Positions 34,915-41,869 of a stretch of DNA of 64,000 bases are shown one piece after another. How positions within the stretch are numbered: the stretch's first letter is position 1; every line of letters starts with the position of its first letter. The notes beneath the pieces were generated by a model, which was given only the letters and a program-made list of their open reading frames with translations, made no database searches and was not told the origin of the DNA. The translations under genes were made by a program, and so were the position numbers. Source of the DNA: an uncultured Hyphomonadaceae bacterium (GTDB lineage Bacteria > Pseudomonadota > Alphaproteobacteria > Caulobacterales > Maricaulaceae); the NCBI GenBank assembly GCA_913058335.1, contig CAJXPX010000004.1:159909-223908 (forward strand). The letters run 5' to 3'.

Positions 34915-35670
34915 CTAAGCGTATTTCTCGCCGAGATATACGCGGCGCACATCCTTGTTCGCGCGAATTTCATCCGGCGTCCCTTCAAATAGGGCTTCGC
35001 CCTGAAACAAGATAGAAGCGCGGTCCACAATATCCAAAGTTTCACGAACGCGGTGATCGGTAATTAAGATGCCAATGCCGCGTTTTTTCAAATAGAGGAC
35101 GAGTTCTGAAATATCCGCAATGGCAATGGGGTCAATACCCGTAAAAGGCTCATCCAAAAGCATAAAGCTGGGACGAGAAGCAAGAGCGCGGGCAATCTCA
35201 ACGCGGCGTCGTTCCCCGCCTGACAGAGCAAGGGCGGGACTATCCTTGATGTGGCCGATATTCAGTTCGTCGAGTAAAGCGTCGACTGTATCGGCCCATT
35301 TAGACTTATCTTTCTCGGTGAGTTGAACGACGGCGCGAATATTCTCCTCTACCGTCAATCCTCGGAAAATACTTTGCTCCTGCGGGAGGTAGCCTACACC
35401 GAGCCGGGCCCGCTGATACATGGGCAGGGAGGTAATATCCTGGCCGTCCAAAGTAATCATGCCGCGATCTGCCTCAATAAGCCCCATAATCATATAAAAG
35501 CTGGTGGTCTTACCGGCGCCATTTGGGCCCATAAGAGCCACGACTTCGCCGCGTTGCACAGTTAAAGTAATATCTTTAACGACCACACGACCACGATAGG
35601 CCTTGCCGATATTATTGGCGGCTAACCCTGTGGCGGGGGGCGTTATCGTTGATGTTGGTGTTTCAGTCAT
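34915..35670 (-). CDS. lptB: LPS export ABC transporter ATP-binding protein LptB
   Basis: The cytoplasmic ATPase (251 residues) that powers extraction of lipopolysaccharide from the inner membrane with LptFG. Walker A is ALMGPNGAGKTTSFYMIMGL, the Q-loop is YLPQEQSIFRGLTVEENI, the signature is LALSGGERRRVEIARALA, and Walker B is FMLLDEPFTGIDPIAI, followed by the H-loop ILITDHRVRETL. All are intact. Start chosen at MTETPTSTIT, with AAAGAAG upstream; the longer frame would add a 49-residue non-conserved extension. It follows lptA after 49 bases and completes the lptC-lptA-lptB series. Confidence 0.95.
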   Translation of the reverse strand: MTETPTSTITPPATGLAANNIGKAYRGRVVVKDITLTVQRGEVVALMGPNGAGKTTSFYMIMGLIEADRGMITLDGQDITSLPMYQRARLGVGYLPQEQSIFRGLTVEENIRAVVQLTEKDKSKWADTVDALLDELNIGHIKDSPALALSGGERRRVEIARALASRPSFMLLDEPFTGIDPIAIADISELVLYLKKRGIGILITDHRVRETLDIVDRASILFQGEALFEGTPDEIRANKDVRRVYLGEKYA

Positions 35671-35719
35671 ATGACTTCTTTGAGACTTGCTTTGATTGAC
35701 GTGTTTTAAAACGGACGAG

Positions 35720-36268
35720 TTAAGACGCCGGATCTTCCGTAGTGCCTGTACTTTTGATGAGTACGCGGACGCGTTGTTTATTTCCGCATTTCCGGCCTTG
35801 GCATTCGCTGACAACACGGGCTTCTTCCGTATCGAGATTGTAAATGAGCTTATCGCCAGTTACGACGCTGTCGTCCTGTAAAAGGATGACATCGCCCGTG
35901 ACGGTGAAATTATTATCGGCTTGGGTATATACCCCCTGACTGCCGCGTACCTCTTGTGTCGGAGTAATATAATAAAAGTTCCCGACAGCCACAATTTTTT
36001 CGATGTCGCCCATGGCAGAATTGATACCGGAACCACCATTTTGGCGACCTGTAATGGTCATTTTGTCAGTTAAGATACGAACGTCTCCCTGACGGGCATC
36101 CACTTGTCCTGAGAAAATGGCAAGCCCACCTTCGAGTCGGCTATCATCGGCATCAATTGTGATAGGGGCACCTGAATTGCCTGCAAATTGCGCCATAGCT
36201 GGCGAGGAGAAGAGTGCACTGGTGGCCATGGCCGCAGCGAAAATCAATTTTATCTTGCGCATAGTCAT
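35720..36268 (-). CDS. lptA: Lipopolysaccharide transport periplasmic protein LptA (OstA-like)
   Basis: The periplasmic bridge protein (182 residues) that carries lipopolysaccharide between LptC and LptD. A signal peptide ends at SPAMAQ (about residue 22). The OstA-like beta-jellyroll shows the repeated pattern APITIDADDSRLEGGLAIFSG and TQADNNFTVTGDVILLQDDS. The C-terminus contains an unusual dicysteine motif, VVSECQGRKCGNK, followed by RVRVLI. The same CQGRxCG ending occurs in the upstream LptC-OstA protein, so the two are paralogous. The double Met at the start (MTMRKIKL) is preferred over upstream Mets inside lptC. Confidence 0.92.
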   Translation of the reverse strand: MTMRKIKLIFAAAMATSALFSSPAMAQFAGNSGAPITIDADDSRLEGGLAIFSGQVDARQGDVRILTDKMTITGRQNGGSGINSAMGDIEKIVAVGNFYYITPTQEVRGSQGVYTQADNNFTVTGDVILLQDDSVVTGDKLIYNLDTEEARVVSECQGRKCGNKQRVRVLIKSTGTTEDPAS

Positions 36269-36288
36269 CTTACTCACTTTGCCTATTC

Positions 36289-37461
36289 CTAATTCCCGTT
36301 TTGCAATACGACGCGGGTCCGCCCACCACTTCCGCATTCCCGGCCCTGACAATCTCCGGAAAACCGGATGGTTTCCGTGATTGTATTAAAGGTCAGCTTA
36401 TCGGTTTTCGCCGTATTGCCGCCGGGTTGCTTAACAAGAACGTCCCCTGTGACCGTGATAAGGTTTTTATCCCGCTCGTAAACACCCCGATTGCCCGTCA
36501 CATCATTTTCCGCTGTTTTATAGCGGAAATTATCCGTAGCGATAATTTTATTCACCTCTCCGAGCTGTAGGGATCCATCTGCTGAGGACGTGGCCTCACG
36601 CCGAAATATGTCCATTTTATCAGAGTAGAGGGTCGCGCCGTCCTGAACAACGACCACATTGTCAAACAGTTCGGTTTTCCCTCCGACGTAAATCGCACGT
36701 TCTGCGGTTATATTGATCGGGCCGTCTCCACCAAAGGCAAATTCTGAGGGTGCGCCGTCAGAGCTTCCTCCGTCAGCCGTTCCCTTTTTTTGGGCAGGAT
36801 CTTGTTTGATAATCGCGTCCATTCCGTCTTTAAAAACAAATTGAGTATAATTATCATTAATTTCATAGGCGCGGCCATTTACTGTCCCAAAACTCCCGAC
36901 GCACGATATGGGTTCATCGCCTTCAATCCTTTTGTCGCGAGCAAAAATGCGGGCGTGGACGGTATCACAAATATAGCCGTCATCCGTTTCAAGGTTCACA
37001 TCCGAGCGTAAGTTGAGAATCTTATCCATATCATCATAGGTGCCGGTCTTGGCCAAGACGAATGAGGAGGCGGCTTCTTCCGCGCGGATGAATTCCAAAA
37101 CCGGTTTGATAAGGGCAACTTCGCTTCGCTTCTCCATCGTGCGGGTCGCGGTATCCGCCGTCAGGTAGAAAGGCAGTCCATCAGATGTGCGGCCGCTATA
37201 TCGGGGGTTGACCATTTTGACTGACTCAGTTGGATTAGGGTCGTTAAAAGTGTTCGTTCCGCTCCCCACAAATTGGAAAATCAGAAACAACACGAGTAGT
37301 CCGGCCAGACCCATCAAGATTTTACGCAGCAGTTGAATTCGCTGTGTATGACGGCGCGCCGCTTCGAGCGTTAGAGTCCGCTTTGGTTCCCATAGACCAA
37401 GCGCGTCCGCTACGCTGTTTTCGCGTGGAGAGGAGGACGGAGATGAACTGACTGCATTCAT
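36289..37461 (-). CDS. lptC: LptC fused to a second OstA/LptA domain
   Basis: A 390-residue protein, about twice the usual LptC length. Residues 40-62 form a membrane anchor (ILMGLAGLLVLFLIFQFVG). The LptC jellyroll follows (VNPRYSGRTSDGLPFYLTAD through GYICDTVHARIFARDKRIEG). After a Gly/Ser-rich linker (about 220-240) comes an OstA-type domain: GPINITAERAIYVGGKTELF, VYERDKNLITVTGDVLVKQP and the terminal CQGRECGSGGRTRVVL. I read this as LptC anchoring lipopolysaccharide transport with one LptA-like unit already attached. It lies 20 bases upstream of lptA. The linker boundaries are inferred by eye. Confidence 0.88.
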   Translation of the reverse strand: MNAVSSSPSSSPRENSVADALGLWEPKRTLTLEAARRHTQRIQLLRKILMGLAGLLVLFLIFQFVGSGTNTFNDPNPTESVKMVNPRYSGRTSDGLPFYLTADTATRTMEKRSEVALIKPVLEFIRAEEAASSFVLAKTGTYDDMDKILNLRSDVNLETDDGYICDTVHARIFARDKRIEGDEPISCVGSFGTVNGRAYEINDNYTQFVFKDGMDAIIKQDPAQKKGTADGGSSDGAPSEFAFGGDGPINITAERAIYVGGKTELFDNVVVVQDGATLYSDKMDIFRREATSSADGSLQLGEVNKIIATDNFRYKTAENDVTGNRGVYERDKNLITVTGDVLVKQPGGNTAKTDKLTFNTITETIRFSGDCQGRECGSGGRTRVVLQNGN

Positions 37462-37594
37462 GGTTTTACGCTATAGGGGAGAGCAAACACAAAGTGTAGG
37501 AGGAAATCCTGCAAATGACGACTTGTTAAGGCAGTTACTGATGCCAAAAATTCTTCATTTCTTATGGTCTTAGTTCAAGGTCGGGATTAGGGCT

Positions 37595-38224
37595 TTAATC
37601 CGCTCGGCGCATTCTATGAGAGAATATATCCACGTCATGCCAACCGCCCAAATCCAATGCCGCACGGGTTGGAAGAAAGTCAAAACAGGCTTTGGCCATA
37701 TCATAGCGTTTCTCACGTAAGAGGCGTGCTGATAAAATTGTCTTGAGTTGGTGCAGGTAAAGAACGTCTGAAGCGGCATAATTTAGCTGGGCTTCTGACA
37801 ACTCGTCTGATGCCCAGTCGGAGCTTTGCTGCTGTTTGGATAGATCTACATTCAATAGCTCTTTGCAAATGTCTTTGAGCCCGTGGCGATCCGTATAGGT
37901 TCGCACGAGGCCGGAGGCGATTTTCGTGCAAAAAATCGGACCGACATCAATATCCAAGTCGCGCTTCAGAATGGCAACATCAAACCGGGCGAAATGATAG
38001 AGCGTTTCAACTTCCGGATTGGATAAGATTTTTTTCAAATTCGGGGCGTCATAAGTCTCGCGGTTCATCTGAACGATATGGGCGTCTCCGTCTCCGCTTG
38101 ATAACTGCACGAGGCAGAGCTTGTCGCGCACAAGAGATAAACCCTGTGTTTCTGTATCCACAGCAATGGTTTTACCCAGATCGACATCAGCGGGGAGGTC
38201 CCCTTTATGAAAATGGACAGTCAT
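37595..38224 (-). CDS. rnd: Ribonuclease D, short form
   Basis: A DEDD-family 3'-5' exoribonuclease (209 residues) trimming tRNA and other small RNA ends. The first catalytic motif is TIAVDTETQGLSL (about residue 18), the second is TLYHFARFDVAIL (about 82) and the third is LNYAASDVLYLHQL (about 152), giving the D-E, D and Y-x3-D residues. There is no HRDC domain, so it is the short alphaproteobacterial version. Start at MTVHFHKGDL because AGGGA lies upstream. It precedes lptC by 133 bases, a common neighbour arrangement in this group. Confidence 0.93.
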   Translation of the reverse strand: MTVHFHKGDLPADVDLGKTIAVDTETQGLSLVRDKLCLVQLSSGDGDAHIVQMNRETYDAPNLKKILSNPEVETLYHFARFDVAILKRDLDIDVGPIFCTKIASGLVRTYTDRHGLKDICKELLNVDLSKQQQSSDWASDELSEAQLNYAASDVLYLHQLKTILSARLLREKRYDMAKACFDFLPTRAALDLGGWHDVDIFSHRMRRAD

Positions 38225-38421
38225 ATAATTTCCCTGTGATTTGTAAGGGGCGGAGTGTTCAAGGGCGGGGGTATTCAATTCAACTCGCAAAAACAATGGG
38301 TAATCACAAATTCAGCGCAAATGACAGCATCCCGTGCTTCTCTCATAGCCATATTGTGTTCCGATAAGGCAACGCAACCTATCGTTAATTCCGGCTCTCT
38401 TTACTAGCTTGTTTAATTGAG

Positions 38422-38589
38422 GTGCCCCGGAAAAAATTAGATAAAGCAGTGAAGAAATCTTTTTCTTTGTGCGTGAATGCAAAGGTTTTAGAGGCTATGA
38501 AGCAGTCATCAGAGGATAAGTTGCGGTCTGTAAATGGGCAGGCAGAATTTATTCTGCGCGCAGCCCTCAGAGAACACAGACGCCTTTAA
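38422..38589 (+). CDS. Ribbon-helix-helix (Arc-type) DNA-binding protein, very small
   Basis: A 55-residue protein that starts with GTG and reads PRKKLDKAVKKSFSLCVN and ends with VNGQAEFILRAALREHRRL. The pattern is a short beta strand (KSFSLCVN), a first helix (AKVLEAMKQSSE) and a second helix with VNGQAEFILRAALREH, which matches Arc/MetJ-type ribbon-helix-helix proteins, where the VNGQxEFILR helix is diagnostic. Such dimers bind DNA through the strand. It is followed 22 bases later by a DUF4177 gene and forms a small operon. Function is presumed autoregulation or gene control; it lacks an obvious toxin partner. The start has only a weak GAGG directly before it, so a later GTG (38449) is possible. 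Confidence 0.72.
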   Translation: MPRKKLDKAVKKSFSLCVNAKVLEAMKQSSEDKLRSVNGQAEFILRAALREHRRL

Positions 38590-38611
38590 CAATACAAAAA
38601 GGGAACAGAAA

Positions 38612-38791
38612 ATGAGTGACCGTTGGGAATATAAAATTGTCCAGCCAGAAAAAGGCGGAGGTATCACCGGAACTGACATCCGCGCAAATAATGCCGAATT
38701 TCTTAATAAATATGGGCGTGAAGGATGGGAATGTTATCACGTCAAAACGGATGACCACCCTTCAGTTTTTTATCTTAAACGAATGTTATAG
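38612..38791 (+). CDS. DUF4177 domain protein A
   Basis: A 59-residue protein beginning MSDRWEYKIVQPEKGG. The WEYKIV strand, followed by NNAEFLNKYGREGWECYHV and a closing FYLKRML strand, is the DUF4177 pattern: a small alpha/beta fold of unknown role. AGGGAACAG lies upstream of the chosen ATG; a longer in-frame extension would overlap the ribbon-helix-helix gene. A paralogous DUF4177 gene follows after 9 bases. I cannot assign an activity. Confidence 0.8.
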   Translation: MSDRWEYKIVQPEKGGGITGTDIRANNAEFLNKYGREGWECYHVKTDDHPSVFYLKRML

Positions 38792-38800
38792 GGGCTGAGC

Positions 38801-38977
38801 GTGCGCGAAAAGAAATGGGAGTACAAGGTTGAACGGGTAAAGCCTGTCGTCTTTGGGACGACGGACAGACAAAATGCTCAAATTGAAGAGCGATTAAACC
38901 GGTTGGGTCTCGAAGGGTGGGAATTGGTTAATGTAGTGCTCTATGGTCAGCAACGTCACTTATATTTGAAACGTTAG
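38801..38977 (+). CDS. DUF4177 domain protein B, GTG start
   Basis: A 58-residue protein starting GTG and reading REKKWEYKVERVKPV, with EERLNRLGLEGWELVNVVL and a closing RHLYLKR strand. It is a clear paralogue of the gene just upstream (WEYK strand, LNxLGxEGWE helix, YLKR ending), so the pair arose by tandem duplication. AGGGG precedes the GTG by 6 bases. It is too short for most gene finders. It stops 11 bases before the convergent glycosyltransferase gene. Confidence 0.8.
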   Translation: MREKKWEYKVERVKPVVFGTTDRQNAQIEERLNRLGLEGWELVNVVLYGQQRHLYLKR

Positions 38978-38987
38978 TTAAAGCTTC

Positions 38988-40139
38988 CTAAGTTTTAGGG
39001 ACAGATTTACCGCGCAAAATTCTCCAAATTCGTCGTAATGTACGTTTGGAGAGATGGTAAGGACTACTTGCTAACCTTGCGAGCCGCCGTACGCGTCGCC
39101 AGCGCTTTCTCGATACTGGTGTGTATTCAGGCGTTAGATAATTATAAAAGACTTCAGAGACGGCTTCCCAACTATATTTCTGGGCATGGGCCACGCAAGC
39201 ATGTCGGGACATTTGCAAAGCTTCCAGACACGCTGTCTTTAAATCCTCATTGATGGACCCCGCTCTGGAACCGGGGATAATATCGATGGGGCCAGAAACT
39301 GGATATCCGGCAACGGGCGTACCAGATGCCATGGATTCGATTATAACGAGCCCGAAAGTGTCGGTCTTGGACGGAAAAACAAAAACATCGGCATCCGCAA
39401 AATAACGCGCGAGTTCTTCATTGAACTTCGTGCCGGGAAAGGTGACCTTAGGGTATTTTTTCTTAAGCTGCTCCAGTTGCGGGCCGTCGCCAACAACCAC
39501 TTTTGAGCCCGGTAGATCTAGCGACAGAAAGGCTTCGATATTTTTTTCAACGGCGATTCGGCCCACATTGATCCAAATAGGGCGCGCTAGGCCTTTGAAA
39601 ATATCATCAGGGGCGAAACGGCGGCCAGGATTGAAAATTTCCATGTCCACACCCCGCGCCCAAGGCGCGAGCTTTGTAAAGCCCCGCTCGCGCAGAAACT
39701 CTACCATGGACGGGGTTGTCACCATGGTTCTTCCGCCGGAATTGTGAAACTCGCGAACAAATTTATACGGCCAGCGTAATGGAATAAACGGAAAGCGGGC
39801 CTTGATATATTCTGGAAATTTAGTGTGATAGCTGGTTGTAAAAGGCATTCCCCATCGCAGGCAAAGAGACCGGGCCATCTGCCCTAGCGGGCCTTCAGTT
39901 GCGATATGAACGGCCTCCGGTCCAAATTCTGTAATTCGGTCTTTAACGCTGCTAAATGCAAACGGGGCGAGCCGTATATCCGGATAGGTTGGAAGCGGCA
40001 TTGTAAAATAACCGTCTGAAGGCGCTATGACTTCAACCATGTGTCCTTTATCCCGCAAAGCCTCAACCGTCTGCGTGAGGGTTCTAACCACACCATTGAT
40101 CTGTGGATGCCAAGCATCAGTAATAATCAGAATTTTCAT
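38988..40139 (-). CDS. GT4 family glycosyltransferase
   Basis: A 383-residue retaining glycosyltransferase (GT4, GT-B fold), close to the MgtA/Dgd-like alpha-mannosyl or glycolipid transferases. The donor-binding half has the Ex7E motif in KTDTFGLVIIESMASGTPV (about residue 272), and the N-terminus IITDAWHPQINGVVRTL is the characteristic acceptor-domain opening. The C-terminal 30 residues are strongly basic (RRVRRLARLASS), which suggests peripheral membrane binding. It overlaps the upstream sulfotransferase stop as ATGA. The lipid or polysaccharide it decorates is unknown. Confidence 0.9.
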   Translation of the reverse strand: MKILIITDAWHPQINGVVRTLTQTVEALRDKGHMVEVIAPSDGYFTMPLPTYPDIRLAPFAFSSVKDRITEFGPEAVHIATEGPLGQMARSLCLRWGMPFTTSYHTKFPEYIKARFPFIPLRWPYKFVREFHNSGGRTMVTTPSMVEFLRERGFTKLAPWARGVDMEIFNPGRRFAPDDIFKGLARPIWINVGRIAVEKNIEAFLSLDLPGSKVVVGDGPQLEQLKKKYPKVTFPGTKFNEELARYFADADVFVFPSKTDTFGLVIIESMASGTPVAGYPVSGPIDIIPGSRAGSINEDLKTACLEALQMSRHACVAHAQKYSWEAVSEVFYNYLTPEYTPVSRKRWRRVRRLARLASSPYHLSKRTLRRIWRILRGKSVPKT

Positions 40140-41755
40140 TCCGCTAAACTTCCGAGAGAGGACCTTAAATCGTTAAGTGTATCGCCGTATTTTTTCCAAC
40201 GGCCAATGGAGCCCGAATAAAGGGGCTGTCTAACTTGTACTGAGCTGGCTGTTGCGACAGGGGATCTATTCTCGTGAAAGCGCATACATCTCTCATCCCA
40301 TTCTAATCCGCAAAAATCTAATAAACGACGTGTTTCGGTTTCCTGATTGAAAACGATGTTTTCGTAATGAACCTCTGTAAATCTATCAGTCGGGATCGCT
40401 GATCGCCAATAAGCCATGAGGCTATCAAACTCCCTATAGAACCGAGCTATATCGTTGAGGTCGTACGTATAATTATAATAGGAGTAAGTTGTCGAAAACA
40501 GCTGTCGAAAATTGGAGAGGCAACTGTCCATCGCGCCCCGACGCAAAGCAATTATACGAGCATTGGGAAAGGTTTTGTGAATTAATCCGGCATAAAAGAA
40601 ATTTAACGGCATCTTATCCGTCATTCGGGCGGCGTTTCTTCTTAAGGGGCTCGTCTCTGTCCAATATTTGTGTCCAATAGACGCAAGATTGATATTGACC
40701 GATTCGGTAAGGGTTCGGACATCCAAGACAAAGTTCGAAGATGTCTTTGTTGCGTTTTTAATTAAGCCTGCCATTAAATTTAATTCGCCACACGATTGGA
40801 CCATAGGGTGGCTAGATAAGATTCTATCCACCAATGTCGTTCCTGTGCGCGGAAGACCAACGATGAAAATTGGAGATTGCTGAGACGGCTCGGCAATGGA
40901 CCCTATTTTCTCAAACCCCTCACGGGCGGCTTTAAATATCTCCAGATAACTTTCAAAATCATATGAGAGCTCTGATTTTTTTTCCTTTTTTGCGCGCTTC
41001 AACCACGTCAGGCTCTGCTCATATTGTCCCATATCTTCAAGAGTTTTCGCGATAGCGTGTCCAATATGCAGAGCTTGCTCTGCACTATCCTGATGGGTCT
41101 CAAAAAGACCGAAAAGCTCTTGTAACTCGTTTGTTTCAGGAGTCTGTTTTTTTAGAGCCACCAAAGAGGAATACGCTTTTACATGGTTCGGATTGCGGTC
41201 TATCGTTTCGCGATAAGCCTGTTCGGCCCCTTCAAACTCCCCTAAAAATTGCAAGGATGATCCCAAATTATAATAAAAATTATCCGGATTTGGATTTAAT
41301 TTTATGGCAAGTTTGAAAAATGGAATTGCCTTTTCGTGAAGTCCAGTTCGGCTGAAGATTACGCCGACAGTGTCTGCGACATGAGCGTCCGTGATAGGAA
41401 GGCATGCGGCTTTTTCATTTATATCCCGCGCTAAGGAAGTGTTGCTTCGAAGCGACAGTATCTTTGCGTAAGCGGATAAATATCTAGCGCTTTCAGGGGA
41501 AAGGTCTGCTGCTTTGCTGAAAAGCTCTTCCGCCTTCGCTGTATTGCCATGATTTGCAGCTAGTTCGGCCAGTAAATAATACGGAGCCGGATCCTGTTTG
41601 TCCTCAAAAATCCGTTCCATCGCAATTCTGTGTAACGCCCTGTAATCATGCTCTGCCAAAGCTTTTAGCCCTGCATTTAAGCAATTTATGGATTGTTGCG
41701 AGGATGACATAAATTGCCAACTATCAAATTTGTAGCGTTGTACCGTCATTGGCAT
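40136..41755 (-). CDS. TPR-repeat protein fused to a sulfotransferase domain
   Basis: A 539-residue cytoplasmic protein. The N-terminal 250 residues are a row of tetratricopeptide repeats (for example ADLSPESARYLSAYAKILSL and IKLNPNPDNFYYNLGSSLQ). The C-terminal 260 residues form a PAPS-dependent sulfotransferase: 5'-phosphosulfate loop PIFIVGLPRTGTTLVDRILS (about residue 285), 3'-phosphate loop ARIIALRRGAMDSCLSNF (about 380), and a late YENIVFNQETETRRLL. GATAAGG precedes the chosen Met; a later Met (residue 16) lacks a site. It is cotranscribed with the GT4 gene. Presumed to sulfate a glycan or glycolipid; acceptor unknown. Confidence 0.88.
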   Translation of the reverse strand: MPMTVQRYKFDSWQFMSSSQQSINCLNAGLKALAEHDYRALHRIAMERIFEDKQDPAPYYLLAELAANHGNTAKAEELFSKAADLSPESARYLSAYAKILSLRSNTSLARDINEKAACLPITDAHVADTVGVIFSRTGLHEKAIPFFKLAIKLNPNPDNFYYNLGSSLQFLGEFEGAEQAYRETIDRNPNHVKAYSSLVALKKQTPETNELQELFGLFETHQDSAEQALHIGHAIAKTLEDMGQYEQSLTWLKRAKKEKKSELSYDFESYLEIFKAAREGFEKIGSIAEPSQQSPIFIVGLPRTGTTLVDRILSSHPMVQSCGELNLMAGLIKNATKTSSNFVLDVRTLTESVNINLASIGHKYWTETSPLRRNAARMTDKMPLNFFYAGLIHKTFPNARIIALRRGAMDSCLSNFRQLFSTTYSYYNYTYDLNDIARFYREFDSLMAYWRSAIPTDRFTEVHYENIVFNQETETRRLLDFCGLEWDERCMRFHENRSPVATASSVQVRQPLYSGSIGRWKKYGDTLNDLRSSLGSLAE

Positions 41756-41869
41756 ACCCGCCTTATCAAAGGCAAGAGACAACTCGTCTGCGGGGGTAAG
41801 ACAGTTATTTCAGCCTTATTTTAACGAAGGTCTTTTTGGGGGCTTCATATTTCTGTGAAGGGGAATATT

